A stretch of DNA of 8,609 nt from CAYXGE01 sp964464435. GTDB lineage: Bacteria > Pseudomonadota > Gammaproteobacteria > Burkholderiales > Methylophilaceae. This document shows positions 1-6,502 of this stretch, piece by piece. Position 1 is the first letter of the stretch. Every line of letters starts with the position of its first letter. The position numbers and the translations under genes were made by a program. Below the pieces are notes generated by a model. The model was given only the letters and a program-made list of their open reading frames with translations. It was not told where the DNA came from and ran no database searches. The stretch spans positions 1 through 8,609 of the forward strand of contig CAYXGE010000078.1 of the NCBI GenBank assembly GCA_964464435.1, read 5' to 3'.

Positions 1-73
1 AATCATGCATGAAGTCATTGTCAAGGTCTAGCTTGAGCTGACGTTCGGTAAAATAGGGTTGATAAGCGGTCAT
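1..73 (-). CDS. N-terminus of an unrecognised protein, cut by the window edge
   Basis: An open frame starts with ATG at 73 on the minus strand and runs off the left edge after 24 codons. The protein begins MTAYQPYFTERQLKL and continues with an acidic stretch, LDLDNDF. I do not recognise the family. In several proteobacteria the gene divergent from lptM is cyaY (frataxin), but these residues do not resemble the CyaY N-terminus as I know it. No convincing Shine-Dalgarno precedes the ATG, and the frame stays open upstream to a stop at 133-131, with a TTG at 100 as an alternative start. Divergence from lptM and the open frame at the edge support a real gene. Its identity is unknown. Confidence 0.5.
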   Translation of the reverse strand, partial: MTAYQPYFTERQLKLDLDNDFMHD

Positions 74-109
74 TTTTAGACTTTTTTTGTAAGTTTTCAA
101 GTCTTTACC

Positions 110-137
110 TTGTTTATGATAACATTCAGTCTATATT
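110..137 (+). promoter_or_regulatory. Candidate sigma70-type promoter for lptM-lysA
   Basis: TTGTTT at 110-115 and TATATT at 132-137 are separated by 16 bp, within the AT-rich 84-bp gap between two divergent genes. A second -10-like hexamer, TATGAT, lies at 115-120 but has no good -35 partner. Transcription would start about 14 bp before the GTG of lptM. The assignment rests only on consensus similarity. I saw no equally good promoter facing left for the divergent gene. Confidence 0.35.
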
Positions 138-157
138 TTATCTGTGCAGAGTCTATT

Positions 158-283
158 GTGCGTCTAATTGCTTGTTGCGTGTGCATTTGTATTATTTTAC
201 TTGCTGGAAGTTTAGCTGCCTGTGGCACAAAAGGTCCACTGTATATCCCTGAACAGCAATACCCTCAAAATACAAAACCATAA
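158..283 (+). CDS. lptM: LPS translocon maturation chaperone LptM (YifL-type small lipoprotein)
   Basis: This is a 41-codon gene with a GTG start, easily missed because of its size. It encodes a lipoprotein signal peptide of 21 residues with a hydrophobic core ending in the lipobox L-A-A-C (Cys22 becomes the lipidated residue). The short mature part starts CGTKGPLYIPEQQYP. The C-G-x-K-G-P-L-Y-x-P signature is the hallmark of the LptM/YifL family. In E. coli, LptM binds the LptD-LptE translocon in the outer membrane and promotes correct LptD disulfide formation. That role is family knowledge, not visible here. The gene sits 44 bp before lysA, and co-transcription is likely. A CAGAG stretch about 6 bp before the GTG may act as ribosome binding site. 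The product is probably at the periplasmic face of the outer membrane. Confidence 0.88.
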   Translation: MRLIACCVCICIILLAGSLAACGTKGPLYIPEQQYPQNTKP

Positions 284-327
284 TATCTATTTTCTTAACC
301 TATATATTTGTTGACTGATATTCTATT

Positions 328-1575
328 GTGAAGCCATTTACCTACCAAAACGGCGCTCTGCATGCAGAAGCCACACCCTTGTCCACTATTGCCAACAGCG
401 TTGGTACGCCATGCTATGTTTATTCAAAACAAGCATTAAGCCAAGCTTTTGAGCATTTTCAAGCGGGTTTTAAACAAAGTGACCATTTAATCTGTTTTGC
501 AGTGAAGTCAAACCCTAGCTTAGCTATTCTTAATTTGTTTGCTCGCATGGGCGCAGGGTTTGATATTGTTTCTGGCGGTGAGCTTGCTCGCGTCATTGCG
601 GCTGGTGGCGACCCATCTAAAGTAGTGTTTTCAGGTGTGGGCAAAACCGCTGATGAGATGCGTGCTGCATTACAAGCGGGTATTTTTTGCTTTAATGTTG
701 AGTCTAGCTCTGAGCTTATACGCCTGAATGAAGTGGCGGGTGGTTTACAAAAAATCGCCCCTGTTTCATTGCGCGTCAACCCGAATGTGGATGCAAAAAC
801 ACACCCGTATATATCTACCGGTTTAAAAAACAATAAGTTTGGCGTGGCTTATGAAGAAGCCTTTAAAGTGTATCAACTAGCAAAACAATTACCACATATT
901 GCTATTCATGGTGTGGATTGCCACATCGGCTCACAACTTACTGAATTATCGCCCTTTTTAGATGCATTTGACCGCATATTAGACTTGGTTGACCAACTCG
1001 ACGCCGACGGCATTCATGTGCAACATATTGATCTAGGTGGCGGCATTGGCATTTGTTATAGTGATGAAACGCCGCCTGATTTTGCGAGTTATGCACAAGC
1101 CATGCTCGACAAACTAGGCAACAGAAAAGTGAAGTTAGTATTTGAACCTGGCCGTGCGCTTGTCGGCAATGCGGGTGTGCTTCTGACCAAAGTAGAATAC
1201 CTCAAGCATACCGAAGCCAAGAATTTTGCCATTGTAGATGCAGCCATGAACGACTTAATGCGGCCCGCTTTGTATGATGCTTACCATGATATTTTGCCGT
1301 TAACGCAATCAGACGCTGAAACGCGTTGCTATGAGGTGGTTGGCCCAGTATGTGAGAGTGGTGACTTTTTAGGCCATGACCGTCATTTATCCCTTAAAGA
1401 AGGTGATTTATTGGCCGTGATGTCTGCTGGTGCTTATGGCATGAGTATGTCTAGCAATTACAACACCCGCCCTAGAGCCGCTGAAGTGATGGTAGATGAA
1501 GCACAATTTCATATCATCCGTGAGCGTGAAACCATTGCGCAATTATTTGCGCTAGAAAAAATCTTAATTGATTAA
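328..1575 (+). CDS. lysA: Diaminopimelate decarboxylase
   Basis: A cytoplasmic PLP enzyme that converts meso-diaminopimelate to L-lysine and CO2, the final step of lysine biosynthesis. The 415-aa length is normal for LysA. It is a fold-type III (alanine racemase-like) decarboxylase. Visible motifs are the PLP-binding lysine K60 in CFAVKSNPS, HIGSQ at 199-203, the phosphate-binding GGGIG at 237-241, EPGR at 273-276, the catalytic-site CESGD at 342-346 (C342) and GAYGMSMSSNYN starting at 368, whose Y370 contacts PLP/substrate in the family. The barrel is N-terminal and a beta domain follows from about 285. The start is GTG at 328, supported by the betaproteobacterial-type N-terminus MKPFTYQNGALHAE. 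It lacks a strong Shine-Dalgarno, so translation may depend partly on the upstream lptM. No residue appears missing. Ornithine/arginine decarboxylases of the same fold are less likely given the CESGD context and the length. Confidence 0.97.
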   Translation: MKPFTYQNGALHAEATPLSTIANSVGTPCYVYSKQALSQAFEHFQAGFKQSDHLICFAVKSNPSLAILNLFARMGAGFDIVSGGELARVIAAGGDPSKVVFSGVGKTADEMRAALQAGIFCFNVESSSELIRLNEVAGGLQKIAPVSLRVNPNVDAKTHPYISTGLKNNKFGVAYEEAFKVYQLAKQLPHIAIHGVDCHIGSQLTELSPFLDAFDRILDLVDQLDADGIHVQHIDLGGGIGICYSDETPPDFASYAQAMLDKLGNRKVKLVFEPGRALVGNAGVLLTKVEYLKHTEAKNFAIVDAAMNDLMRPALYDAYHDILPLTQSDAETRCYEVVGPVCESGDFLGHDRHLSLKEGDLLAVMSAGAYGMSMSSNYNTRPRAAEVMVDEAQFHIIRERETIAQLFALEKILID

Positions 1576-1592
1576 AAGAGTTGAGAAATTTA

Positions 1593-1628
1593 ATGGCTGA
1601 GCGTAAATTAATAGGTTCCGATGCGTGA
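1593..1628 (+). other. Possible 11-codon upstream ORF (leader peptide) after lysA
   Basis: An ATG at 1593 follows a GAG at 1583-1585 with 7 bp spacing, so a ribosome could start here. The frame reads MAERKLIGSDA and stops at a TGA (1626-1628) placed at the tip of the hairpin at 1615-1643. A translating ribosome would cover the whole left arm of that hairpin. This makes it a candidate regulatory upstream ORF for the small secreted peptide gene. It may also be chance, since 11-codon ORFs are common. There is no run of one amino acid that would suggest classical attenuation. Confidence 0.25.
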
Positions 1629-1643
1629 AACGCTATCGGGAAC
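1615..1643 (+). promoter_or_regulatory. Stable hairpin in the lysA / small-peptide intergenic region
   Basis: The arms 1615-1626 and 1630-1643 pair over 12 bp: GTTCC with GGAAC, GAT with ATC, and GCGT with ACGC, with single-base bulges at G1638 and T1634 and a GAA loop. No T-run follows immediately. A T5 comes only 8 bp after the stem, so it is not a canonical terminator. It may be an mRNA 3'-end stabiliser for lysA, a weak terminator, or a 5'-leader element of the gene starting at 1672. I could not match it to a known riboswitch class. Confidence 0.55.
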
Positions 1644-1671
1644 ACTATTCATTTTTAACAACGGAGATATC

Positions 1672-1821
1672 ATGAAGAAATTGCTCTATTTTGTTTTTGC
1701 TGTTTTCATGTTTAATGCGCTTCCTGCTGTATATGCCGATGAACTTCCAGAAGTGCCCCCAGTAGAAGAAGAAGAGATTCCTCCATTAGATGTTGAGGCT
1801 CCAGCCGAAGAAGGTAAATAG
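1672..1821 (+). CDS. Small secreted acidic, proline-containing peptide of unknown function
   Basis: A 49-aa protein. The ATG at 1672 is chosen because GGAG at 1663-1666 precedes it at proper spacing and a typical signal peptide begins exactly there. The longer frame from 1621 would start inside the upstream hairpin and put a useless 17-residue extension before the signal. Residues 1-22 (MKKLLYFVFA..., ending P-A-V-Y-A) look like a Sec signal peptide with AxA-like cleavage (VYA) before D23. The predicted 27-residue mature part has 11 Asp/Glu, 6 Pro and one Lys, including a run of four Glu at 32-35 and two P-P pairs. There is no Cys and no lipobox, so a free periplasmic or secreted peptide is expected. 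I do not recognise the family. The acidic clusters could bind cations or basic surfaces, but this is inference only. It lies 96 bp downstream of lysA and just before a terminator. Confidence 0.7.
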   Translation: MKKLLYFVFAVFMFNALPAVYADELPEVPPVEEEEIPPLDVEAPAEEGK

Positions 1822-1835
1822 AATCTTACAAATAT

Positions 1836-1865
1836 AAAAGGCGAATTTAAACTTCGCCTTTTTTT
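1836..1865. terminator. Bidirectional intrinsic terminator between convergent units
   Basis: A 10-bp stem pairs AAAAGGCGAA (1836-1845) with TTCGCCTTTT (1853-1862) around a 7-nt loop, and the T-run extends to 1865. Read on the plus strand it ends the lysA/small-peptide unit. On the minus strand the AAAA arm gives a T-run as well (TTTTATATTTG), so it also ends the truB-side operon. The minus-strand gene's stop codon (1849-1847) lies in the loop, so its last codons form one arm. Confidence 0.88.
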
Positions 1866-2278
1866 ATTTCCGACTTTCTATAAGCTTCTTGCTCAAATTT
1901 ATTTTCAAAATATGGGCGCTTGCCCTGCATTAAAGCCCAAATACTGAATATTAGGTATACAGGCACAAAGAATATTCCCCACCGTTCATATTGTTTCACA
2001 TGCACATGCTCATGCGCGCGATAAGCATTTAAAACGCTGGCGTTTTTAGCCGAAATAGTATGCCCTAAAGTAATTGCCACAAACCGATTTAACATTGGTA
2101 ATTGGGCAATTAAGCGCGAAATAAAACCACCTTGAAACTCAACTACGCCTGATTTCACCTGAGCTTTCGCGCCAAATAGCATGGCAACAGCGCCAAGCCC
2201 TAATCCAATGAGTGTATAGGGAAGTGGCCAAATATACTTAAGAAACTTAATCAGGGTTTGCATCATTGATAATGCCAT
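1847..2278 (-). CDS. Small membrane protein with HExxH (zincin-like) motif
   Basis: A 143-aa protein. One hydrophobic segment lies at about residues 15-38 (IWPLPYTLIGLGLG...) and a second at about 100-117 (WGIFFVPVYLIFSIWALM). Just before the second is H89-E-H-V-H93, a perfect HExxH zinc-binding motif within AHEHVHVKQYERWG. Downstream, NKFEQEAYR (126-134) has acidic residues (E129, E131) that could give a third zinc ligand, as in gluzincin metallopeptidases. The layout recalls uncharacterised small bacterial proteins with an EHxxQYERWG-type core. I cannot name a family with certainty, and protease activity is unproven. It could be a non-catalytic metal-binding protein. It begins 13 bp after the truB stop and is probably the last gene of that operon. 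The start at 2278 is provisional: ATGs also occur at 2266 and 2263, and no strong Shine-Dalgarno decides between them. Confidence 0.75.
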   Translation of the reverse strand: MALSMMQTLIKFLKYIWPLPYTLIGLGLGAVAMLFGAKAQVKSGVVEFQGGFISRLIAQLPMLNRFVAITLGHTISAKNASVLNAYRAHEHVHVKQYERWGIFFVPVYLIFSIWALMQGKRPYFENKFEQEAYRKSEIKKGEV

Positions 2279-2291
2279 TAATGAGTCACGC

Positions 2292-3191
2292 TTATTGCGT
2301 AATTAGCAGTCTTTTTGGCTTTAACTGACCATCTGCCTGCACGGTGCCCAAACCTAAAAAAATATCCGATTGGTACACTTTATAATCTTGTAGTGGTGAT
2401 AGTTTTGACGCCCAAACCGACTGGCCTTGCCTAAAAAAATGGCCTGCATCTTCTGTTATGTATACACTTTGCATGCCCTGCAAGGCGCTATCCACAGGCT
2501 TTAGCAAGGCATCCCGTTGTGCTTGATTCATTTGTTCAAGGGCTTCTATTGTCATTGCGTCCGCTACATCATAATGCGCGGTTTGGGTTCTGCGCAAGCC
2601 AATCAAATGGGCGCCACAACCAAGTGCTTTGCCAATATCTTCAGCTAGGGTGCGAATATAAGTACCTTTAGAGCATTGTACTTGAATGGTTAATGTGGCT
2701 TGATGATAAGCTTGTACGAAAATGTCAAAAATTTGGATTTGTCTTGCTTCACGCGCAATTTCTATCCCCGCTCTTGCATACTCATATAAGGGCTTACCCT
2801 CATGTTTAAGCGCAGAATACATGGGGGGCGTTTGTGATATTTCACCAATAAATGCACTGAGTGTTTTAGACAGTTGTGCCTCTGTCACATTAACGGGTTT
2901 CGTTTCTAGCACTTCACCCTCAGCATCACCCGTAGTGGTGGTGGCACCCAGTTTTAAAGTTGCAATATACGTTTTATTAGCTTCAAACAAATAATGAGAA
3001 AACTTGGTGGCTTCACCAAAGCAAATTGGCAAAGCGCCCGTTGCAAGTGGGTCTAGGGTGCCTGTGTGGCCAGCTTTGGCGGCTTGATATAGCCATTTTA
3101 CTTTTTGTAAGGCTTGATTACTTGAATAGCCCAGTGGTTTATCTAACAACAATACACCATGCACTGGGCGTTTAACGCGCTTAAACTGCAT
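2292..3191 (-). CDS. truB: tRNA pseudouridine(55) synthase
   Basis: TruB isomerises uridine 55 in the T-psi-C loop of tRNAs to pseudouridine, and it also acts as a tRNA folding chaperone in E. coli. The 299-aa length is usual. The catalytic motif GHTGTLDPLATG is at 41-52, with the nucleophile Asp47. KTYIA (73-77) carries the conserved Tyr, GTYIRTLAEDIG is at 176-187 and GAHLIGLRRT at 193-202. The region from about 240 to the end looks like the C-terminal PUA-like RNA-binding domain. The start ATG overlaps the rbfA stop by one base (TAATG), which implies translational coupling. The small HExxH protein gene follows 13 bp after the stop. In E. coli rpsO would come next, but it is absent here. 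Confidence 0.97.
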   Translation of the reverse strand: MQFKRVKRPVHGVLLLDKPLGYSSNQALQKVKWLYQAAKAGHTGTLDPLATGALPICFGEATKFSHYLFEANKTYIATLKLGATTTTGDAEGEVLETKPVNVTEAQLSKTLSAFIGEISQTPPMYSALKHEGKPLYEYARAGIEIAREARQIQIFDIFVQAYHQATLTIQVQCSKGTYIRTLAEDIGKALGCGAHLIGLRRTQTAHYDVADAMTIEALEQMNQAQRDALLKPVDSALQGMQSVYITEDAGHFFRQGQSVWASKLSPLQDYKVYQSDIFLGLGTVQADGQLKPKRLLITQ

Positions 3192-3568
3192 TACTTTTGT
3201 TGGGTATCACTATCAGCAAGGTGAGCATCAGAGGCAACCGCTTCGTCAATCAGTTTAGACATTTTAATACCATTATCTAAGCTGGTGTCATACTCAAAGT
3301 GTAATTGAGGTACTGTACGCAATAACATGCGCTTGGAAAGCTGTCCGCGCAAAAAGCCTGACGTTTTTTCAAGACCTATTTGTGTCTCTTTTGGTTTGCC
3401 GCTGGTAAAGTAAAACACCTTGGCATGCGCCATATCACCCGTGACTTTAACCTCAGTAATGGTGACATTGCCTACACGCGGGTCTTTGACTTCAAACATC
3501 AGCAAGTCTGCTAACTCGCGTTGCATTTGCTCCGCAACGCGGTCGCTTCTTGAAAATTCTTTTGCCAT
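3191..3568 (-). CDS. rbfA: 30S ribosome-binding factor A
   Basis: RbfA is a small KH-fold protein that binds the 30S subunit near the 5' helix of 16S rRNA, and is needed for late 30S maturation and growth in the cold. The 125-aa product starts MAKEFSRSDRVAEQMQREL, typical of the family, followed by the conserved VKDPRVGNVTITEV and KVFYF segments. LRGQLSKRMLLRTVPQLHFEYD then contains the conserved helix, the R-x-x-P-x-L-x-F strand and the acidic turn. The C-terminus (from about 112) is a short polar tail rich in Asp, Ser and Gln. A GGA 7 bp before the ATG serves as ribosome binding site. Unlike the tight join to truB, a 129-bp gap separates it from infB. Confidence 0.96.
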   Translation of the reverse strand: MAKEFSRSDRVAEQMQRELADLLMFEVKDPRVGNVTITEVKVTGDMAHAKVFYFTSGKPKETQIGLEKTSGFLRGQLSKRMLLRTVPQLHFEYDTSLDNGIKMSKLIDEAVASDAHLADSDTQQK

Positions 3569-3697
3569 TTTTATTCCAACAATAAATGCAAAGCTTTAGC
3601 TAAGTTGGTCGTAAAACAAAAAACGGAACACGGCATACGCTTGGTATGTAAGTGGAAGTGATTGTTTTATGACAACTCATAATTACAAGGTTTGCAT
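3569..3697 (-). other. infB-rbfA intergenic gap with weak hairpin and T-run
   Basis: These 129 bp carry no plausible gene. On the minus strand a 5-bp hairpin, CATAC-loop-GTATG (3648-3634), is followed about 9 bp later by a T6 run. The stem is short and separated from the T-run, so at best it is a weak, partial terminator or pause site. I found no convincing promoter for rbfA in it. Confidence 0.35.
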
Positions 3698-6412
3698 TTA
3701 TAAAGTACGTGCCACTTCAATCACTTCATACACTTCAAGCATATCTCCCACTTCAATATCATTGAAGTTTTTAAGTGATAAGCCGCACTCAAAGTTAGAT
3801 TTAACTTCTTTTACGTCATCTTTAAAGCGTTTGAGTGAATCAAGCTCACCATCATGTATCACCACGTTACTGCGTAATACACGCACTCTTGAGGTGCGAC
3901 GAATCATACCATCTTGCACATAACAACCAGCAATTGAACCCACTTTAGAAATCTTGAATACTTCTCTAATTTCTACAGTACCAATCATGTTCTCTTGTTG
4001 CGTTGGTGCCAACATACCACCTAATGCCGCTTTAATTTCATCTACCGCTTGGTAAATAATATTGTAGTAGCGAACATCTACGCCAGCACTTTCAATTAAT
4101 TTACGCGCACCCGCATCGGCACGCACGTTAAAGCCAATTAATACCGCTTTTGAGGCCATGCTCAGGTTAACATCTGACTCACTAATTGCGCCCACACCAG
4201 TATGAATCACGTTGACTTTCACTTCTTCAGTTGAAAGTTTTTGCAGTGAGGTTGAAAGTGCTTCATAAGAGCCTTGTACATCCGATTTAATAATAATCGG
4301 TAACGATTGCACTTGGCCTTCTGCCATTTGGTCAAAAATACTTTCAAGTTTGGCCGCTTGTTGTTTAGCTAATTTCACATCGCGGAACTTACCTTGACGG
4401 AATAGAGCAATTTCACGGGCTTTGCGCTCATCATTAAGCACAATCATTTCTTCACCCGCATTTGGCACATCTGACAAACCAAGAATCTCAACAGGAATTG
4501 ATGGGCCAGCCTCTTTAATCTCACGGCCTGCTTCATCATACATGGCTCGGACGCGGCCATAACTACTGCCAACCAACAGCATATCTCCACGATTTAAGGT
4601 GCCCGATTGCACCATAATAGTAGATACTGGGCCACGGCCTTTGTCTAAGCGCGCCTCAATCACCAAGCCTTTAGCTGGGGTATTTTTTGGTGCTTTAAGC
4701 TCTAACACTTCTGCTTGTAACAATACGGCTTCAAGCAAGGCATCAATGCCTTGACCCGTTTTGGCAGAAACTTCTACAAACATCGTATCGCCGCCGTAGT
4801 CTTCAGGAATCACCTCTTGCGCCACTAATTCTTGTTTTACACGGTCTGGGCTAGCACCTTGCTTATCAATTTTGTTAATAGCCACTACCAAAGGCACATT
4901 ACCTGCCTTGGCATGATGAATCGCTTCAATAGTTTGTGGCATCACACCGTCATCGGCCGCTACCACCAGAATAACAACGTCAGTCGCTTTAGCACCGCGT
5001 GCACGCATTGCGGTAAACGCTTCATGGCCTGGAGTATCTAAAAAAGTCACCATACCACGCGGGGTTTCCACATGGTATGCGCCAATGTGTTGTGTAATGC
5101 CGCCTGCCTCGCCAGATGCAACGCGCGTTGCACGAATATAGTCTAGTAAGGAAGTTTTACCATGGTCAACGTGACCCATCACCGTGACGACAGGTGGACG
5201 CGTTTCTAGAATAGCTTCTGCATGGTCAGTATCTTCCAAGAAAGTTTCTGGGTCGTTTGAAGCTGCAGCTTGTGCTTTGTGACCCATTTCCTCCACCACA
5301 ATAATGGCAGTTTCTTGGTCGAGCACTTGGTTAATCGTTACCATCATGCCCATCTTCATTAACGCTTTAATGACTTCACCCGCTTTTACCGCCATTTTAT
5401 GCGCTAAATCTGCTACTGAAATGGTTTCTGGCACTAACACATCATGCACAATAGGCTCTGTTGGCGCATTAAATGCGTGCTGTGAGTCATCTTCACGATG
5501 ATGTGATTTGGATTTGCCTTTTGGCGCACGCCATCCTTGCAGTTGTGTAACATCACCACGTGTTTTTACACCGCGTTTTTTATTGTTGTTTTCATTCCAT
5601 TCTTTATCTCTGTCGTTTTTCTTATCTGCTTTAGCAGCTGGTTTAGCGCCTTCTTTGGCTGCTGGTTTATGCAAGGTGCCTTCAGAAAGTTTAGAGGCTG
5701 GTTTTGCTGCCGCAGCAGCTTCTTCAGCTAATTTTTTAGCGGCTTCTTCTTCTCGTCGCTTTTGTAGCTCTTGTTTTTTTCTTAAGTCTTCTGCTTGAAT
5801 CGCTAATAATGCCGCATGACGCTTAGCTTCTGCTTCGCGCTGCGCCACATCTGCCGCACTTAAATGGCTTCTAGGTCTTGCACGCTGAACGACTGGCTCT
5901 GGTGTAACTGCAACCTCAACCTCTGGTTTTAATTCAGGCTCAGGCGTATCTTCGACTATCTCAATGATTGGCGTGGGTTGCGTTTCCTCGACCACATTTT
6001 GCGTCACTTCTGGAGTAAGCTCCGCTTCTACTGCAATTGCGGTATCAATTTGGCTTTCAACATCATCCAATGAAGTGTCTTGATTATCATTGGTTTCAGT
6101 CTTCTCAGTTTCTAAATCGCGTCTTACTAGTACGCGTTTTTTGCGCACTTCAACCGTAATAGAACGCGCTTTACCTGTGCTGTCAGTCTTCTTAACTTCA
6201 GTGACTTGTTTACGGGTTAACGTAATTTTATTTTTAGGCTCTTGTGTGCCATGCTCTTTGCTTAAATAGTCTAATAAGCTTTTTTTATCTTGCTCAGTTA
6301 ACTCATCATTTGCACTGGTTTTTTGCACACCTGCGCTCCTCAGTTGCTCTAACAGCACTGATTCAGGCATTTTTAAATCTTTTGCAAATTGTGCTACGCT
6401 CGTTTGTGCCAT
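3698..6412 (-). CDS. infB: Translation initiation factor IF-2
   Basis: A GTPase that brings initiator fMet-tRNA to the 30S P site and promotes subunit joining. The product is 904 aa from ATG 6412. Domain order: IF2_N helical domain (1 to about 50, MAQTSVAQFAKDLKMPES), a long charged and Ala/Glu/Lys-rich linker (about 55-310), a second IF2_N-like segment (about 325-378, VPETISVADLAHKMAVKAGE), then the G domain with GHVDHGKT (413-420), DTPGHE (459-464), NKID (513-516) and SAK (549-551), and beta-barrel domains with the C-terminal fMet-tRNA-binding C2 domain. The frame can extend 14 codons upstream to a TTG at 6454. I chose ATG 6412 because the conserved N-terminus begins there and GGAG lies 7 bp upstream. 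A shorter IF2 form from an internal start, as in E. coli, cannot be judged here. It follows nusA after 90 bp. Confidence 0.97.
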   Translation of the reverse strand: MAQTSVAQFAKDLKMPESVLLEQLRSAGVQKTSANDELTEQDKKSLLDYLSKEHGTQEPKNKITLTRKQVTEVKKTDSTGKARSITVEVRKKRVLVRRDLETEKTETNDNQDTSLDDVESQIDTAIAVEAELTPEVTQNVVEETQPTPIIEIVEDTPEPELKPEVEVAVTPEPVVQRARPRSHLSAADVAQREAEAKRHAALLAIQAEDLRKKQELQKRREEEAAKKLAEEAAAAAKPASKLSEGTLHKPAAKEGAKPAAKADKKNDRDKEWNENNNKKRGVKTRGDVTQLQGWRAPKGKSKSHHREDDSQHAFNAPTEPIVHDVLVPETISVADLAHKMAVKAGEVIKALMKMGMMVTINQVLDQETAIIVVEEMGHKAQAAASNDPETFLEDTDHAEAILETRPPVVTVMGHVDHGKTSLLDYIRATRVASGEAGGITQHIGAYHVETPRGMVTFLDTPGHEAFTAMRARGAKATDVVILVVAADDGVMPQTIEAIHHAKAGNVPLVVAINKIDKQGASPDRVKQELVAQEVIPEDYGGDTMFVEVSAKTGQGIDALLEAVLLQAEVLELKAPKNTPAKGLVIEARLDKGRGPVSTIMVQSGTLNRGDMLLVGSSYGRVRAMYDEAGREIKEAGPSIPVEILGLSDVPNAGEEMIVLNDERKAREIALFRQGKFRDVKLAKQQAAKLESIFDQMAEGQVQSLPIIIKSDVQGSYEALSTSLQKLSTEEVKVNVIHTGVGAISESDVNLSMASKAVLIGFNVRADAGARKLIESAGVDVRYYNIIYQAVDEIKAALGGMLAPTQQENMIGTVEIREVFKISKVGSIAGCYVQDGMIRRTSRVRVLRSNVVIHDGELDSLKRFKDDVKEVKSNFECGLSLKNFNDIEVGDMLEVYEVIEVARTL

Positions 6413-6416
6413 ACCA

Positions 6417-6423
6417 CTTCTCC
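6417..6423 (-). promoter_or_regulatory. Ribosome binding site fixing the infB start
   Basis: The minus-strand sequence GGAGAAG, with its GGAG at 6423-6420, is separated by 7 bp from the ATG at 6412. It lies inside the alternative 14-codon TTG extension, for which I see no matching signal. It therefore decides the start in favour of the ATG. Confidence 0.8.
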
Positions 6424-6502
6424 GGTCATTTTTCTTGCGCGTATGTAGCGCCAACCATTTATTTCTTTATAAAAATTACTGTTTACTCATAACGTTGACT
6501 GG

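Noticed and set aside
79..103. Weak inverted repeat GACTT...AAGTC as an operator
   Set aside because: Only 5 bp arms around an AT-rich 15-bp spacer, expected by chance in this composition.
459..833. 124-codon minus-strand frame inside lysA
   Set aside because: It lies fully antisense to a well-conserved lysA, has no recognisable domain and no own signals. It is a shadow frame.
1621..1671. 17-residue N-terminal extension of the small secreted peptide
   Set aside because: Its ATG lies in the hairpin stem and lacks a Shine-Dalgarno, while the ATG at 1672 has GGAG and starts a regular signal peptide.
3669..3923. 84-codon plus-strand frame at the 3' end of infB
   Set aside because: It overlaps conserved infB C-terminal coding on the opposite strand and has a low-complexity Ser/Thr-rich product with no ribosome binding site.
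5508..5798. Plus-strand frames opposite the infB linker with Leu/Ala/Phe-rich, membrane-like composition
   Set aside because: The hydrophobic look comes from reading the complement of the Lys/Glu/Ala-rich IF2 linker. No independent support.
5581..5830. Lys/Glu/Ala-rich repetitive stretch as a possible DNA repeat
   Set aside because: It is the normal low-complexity linker of proteobacterial IF2, not a repeat element.
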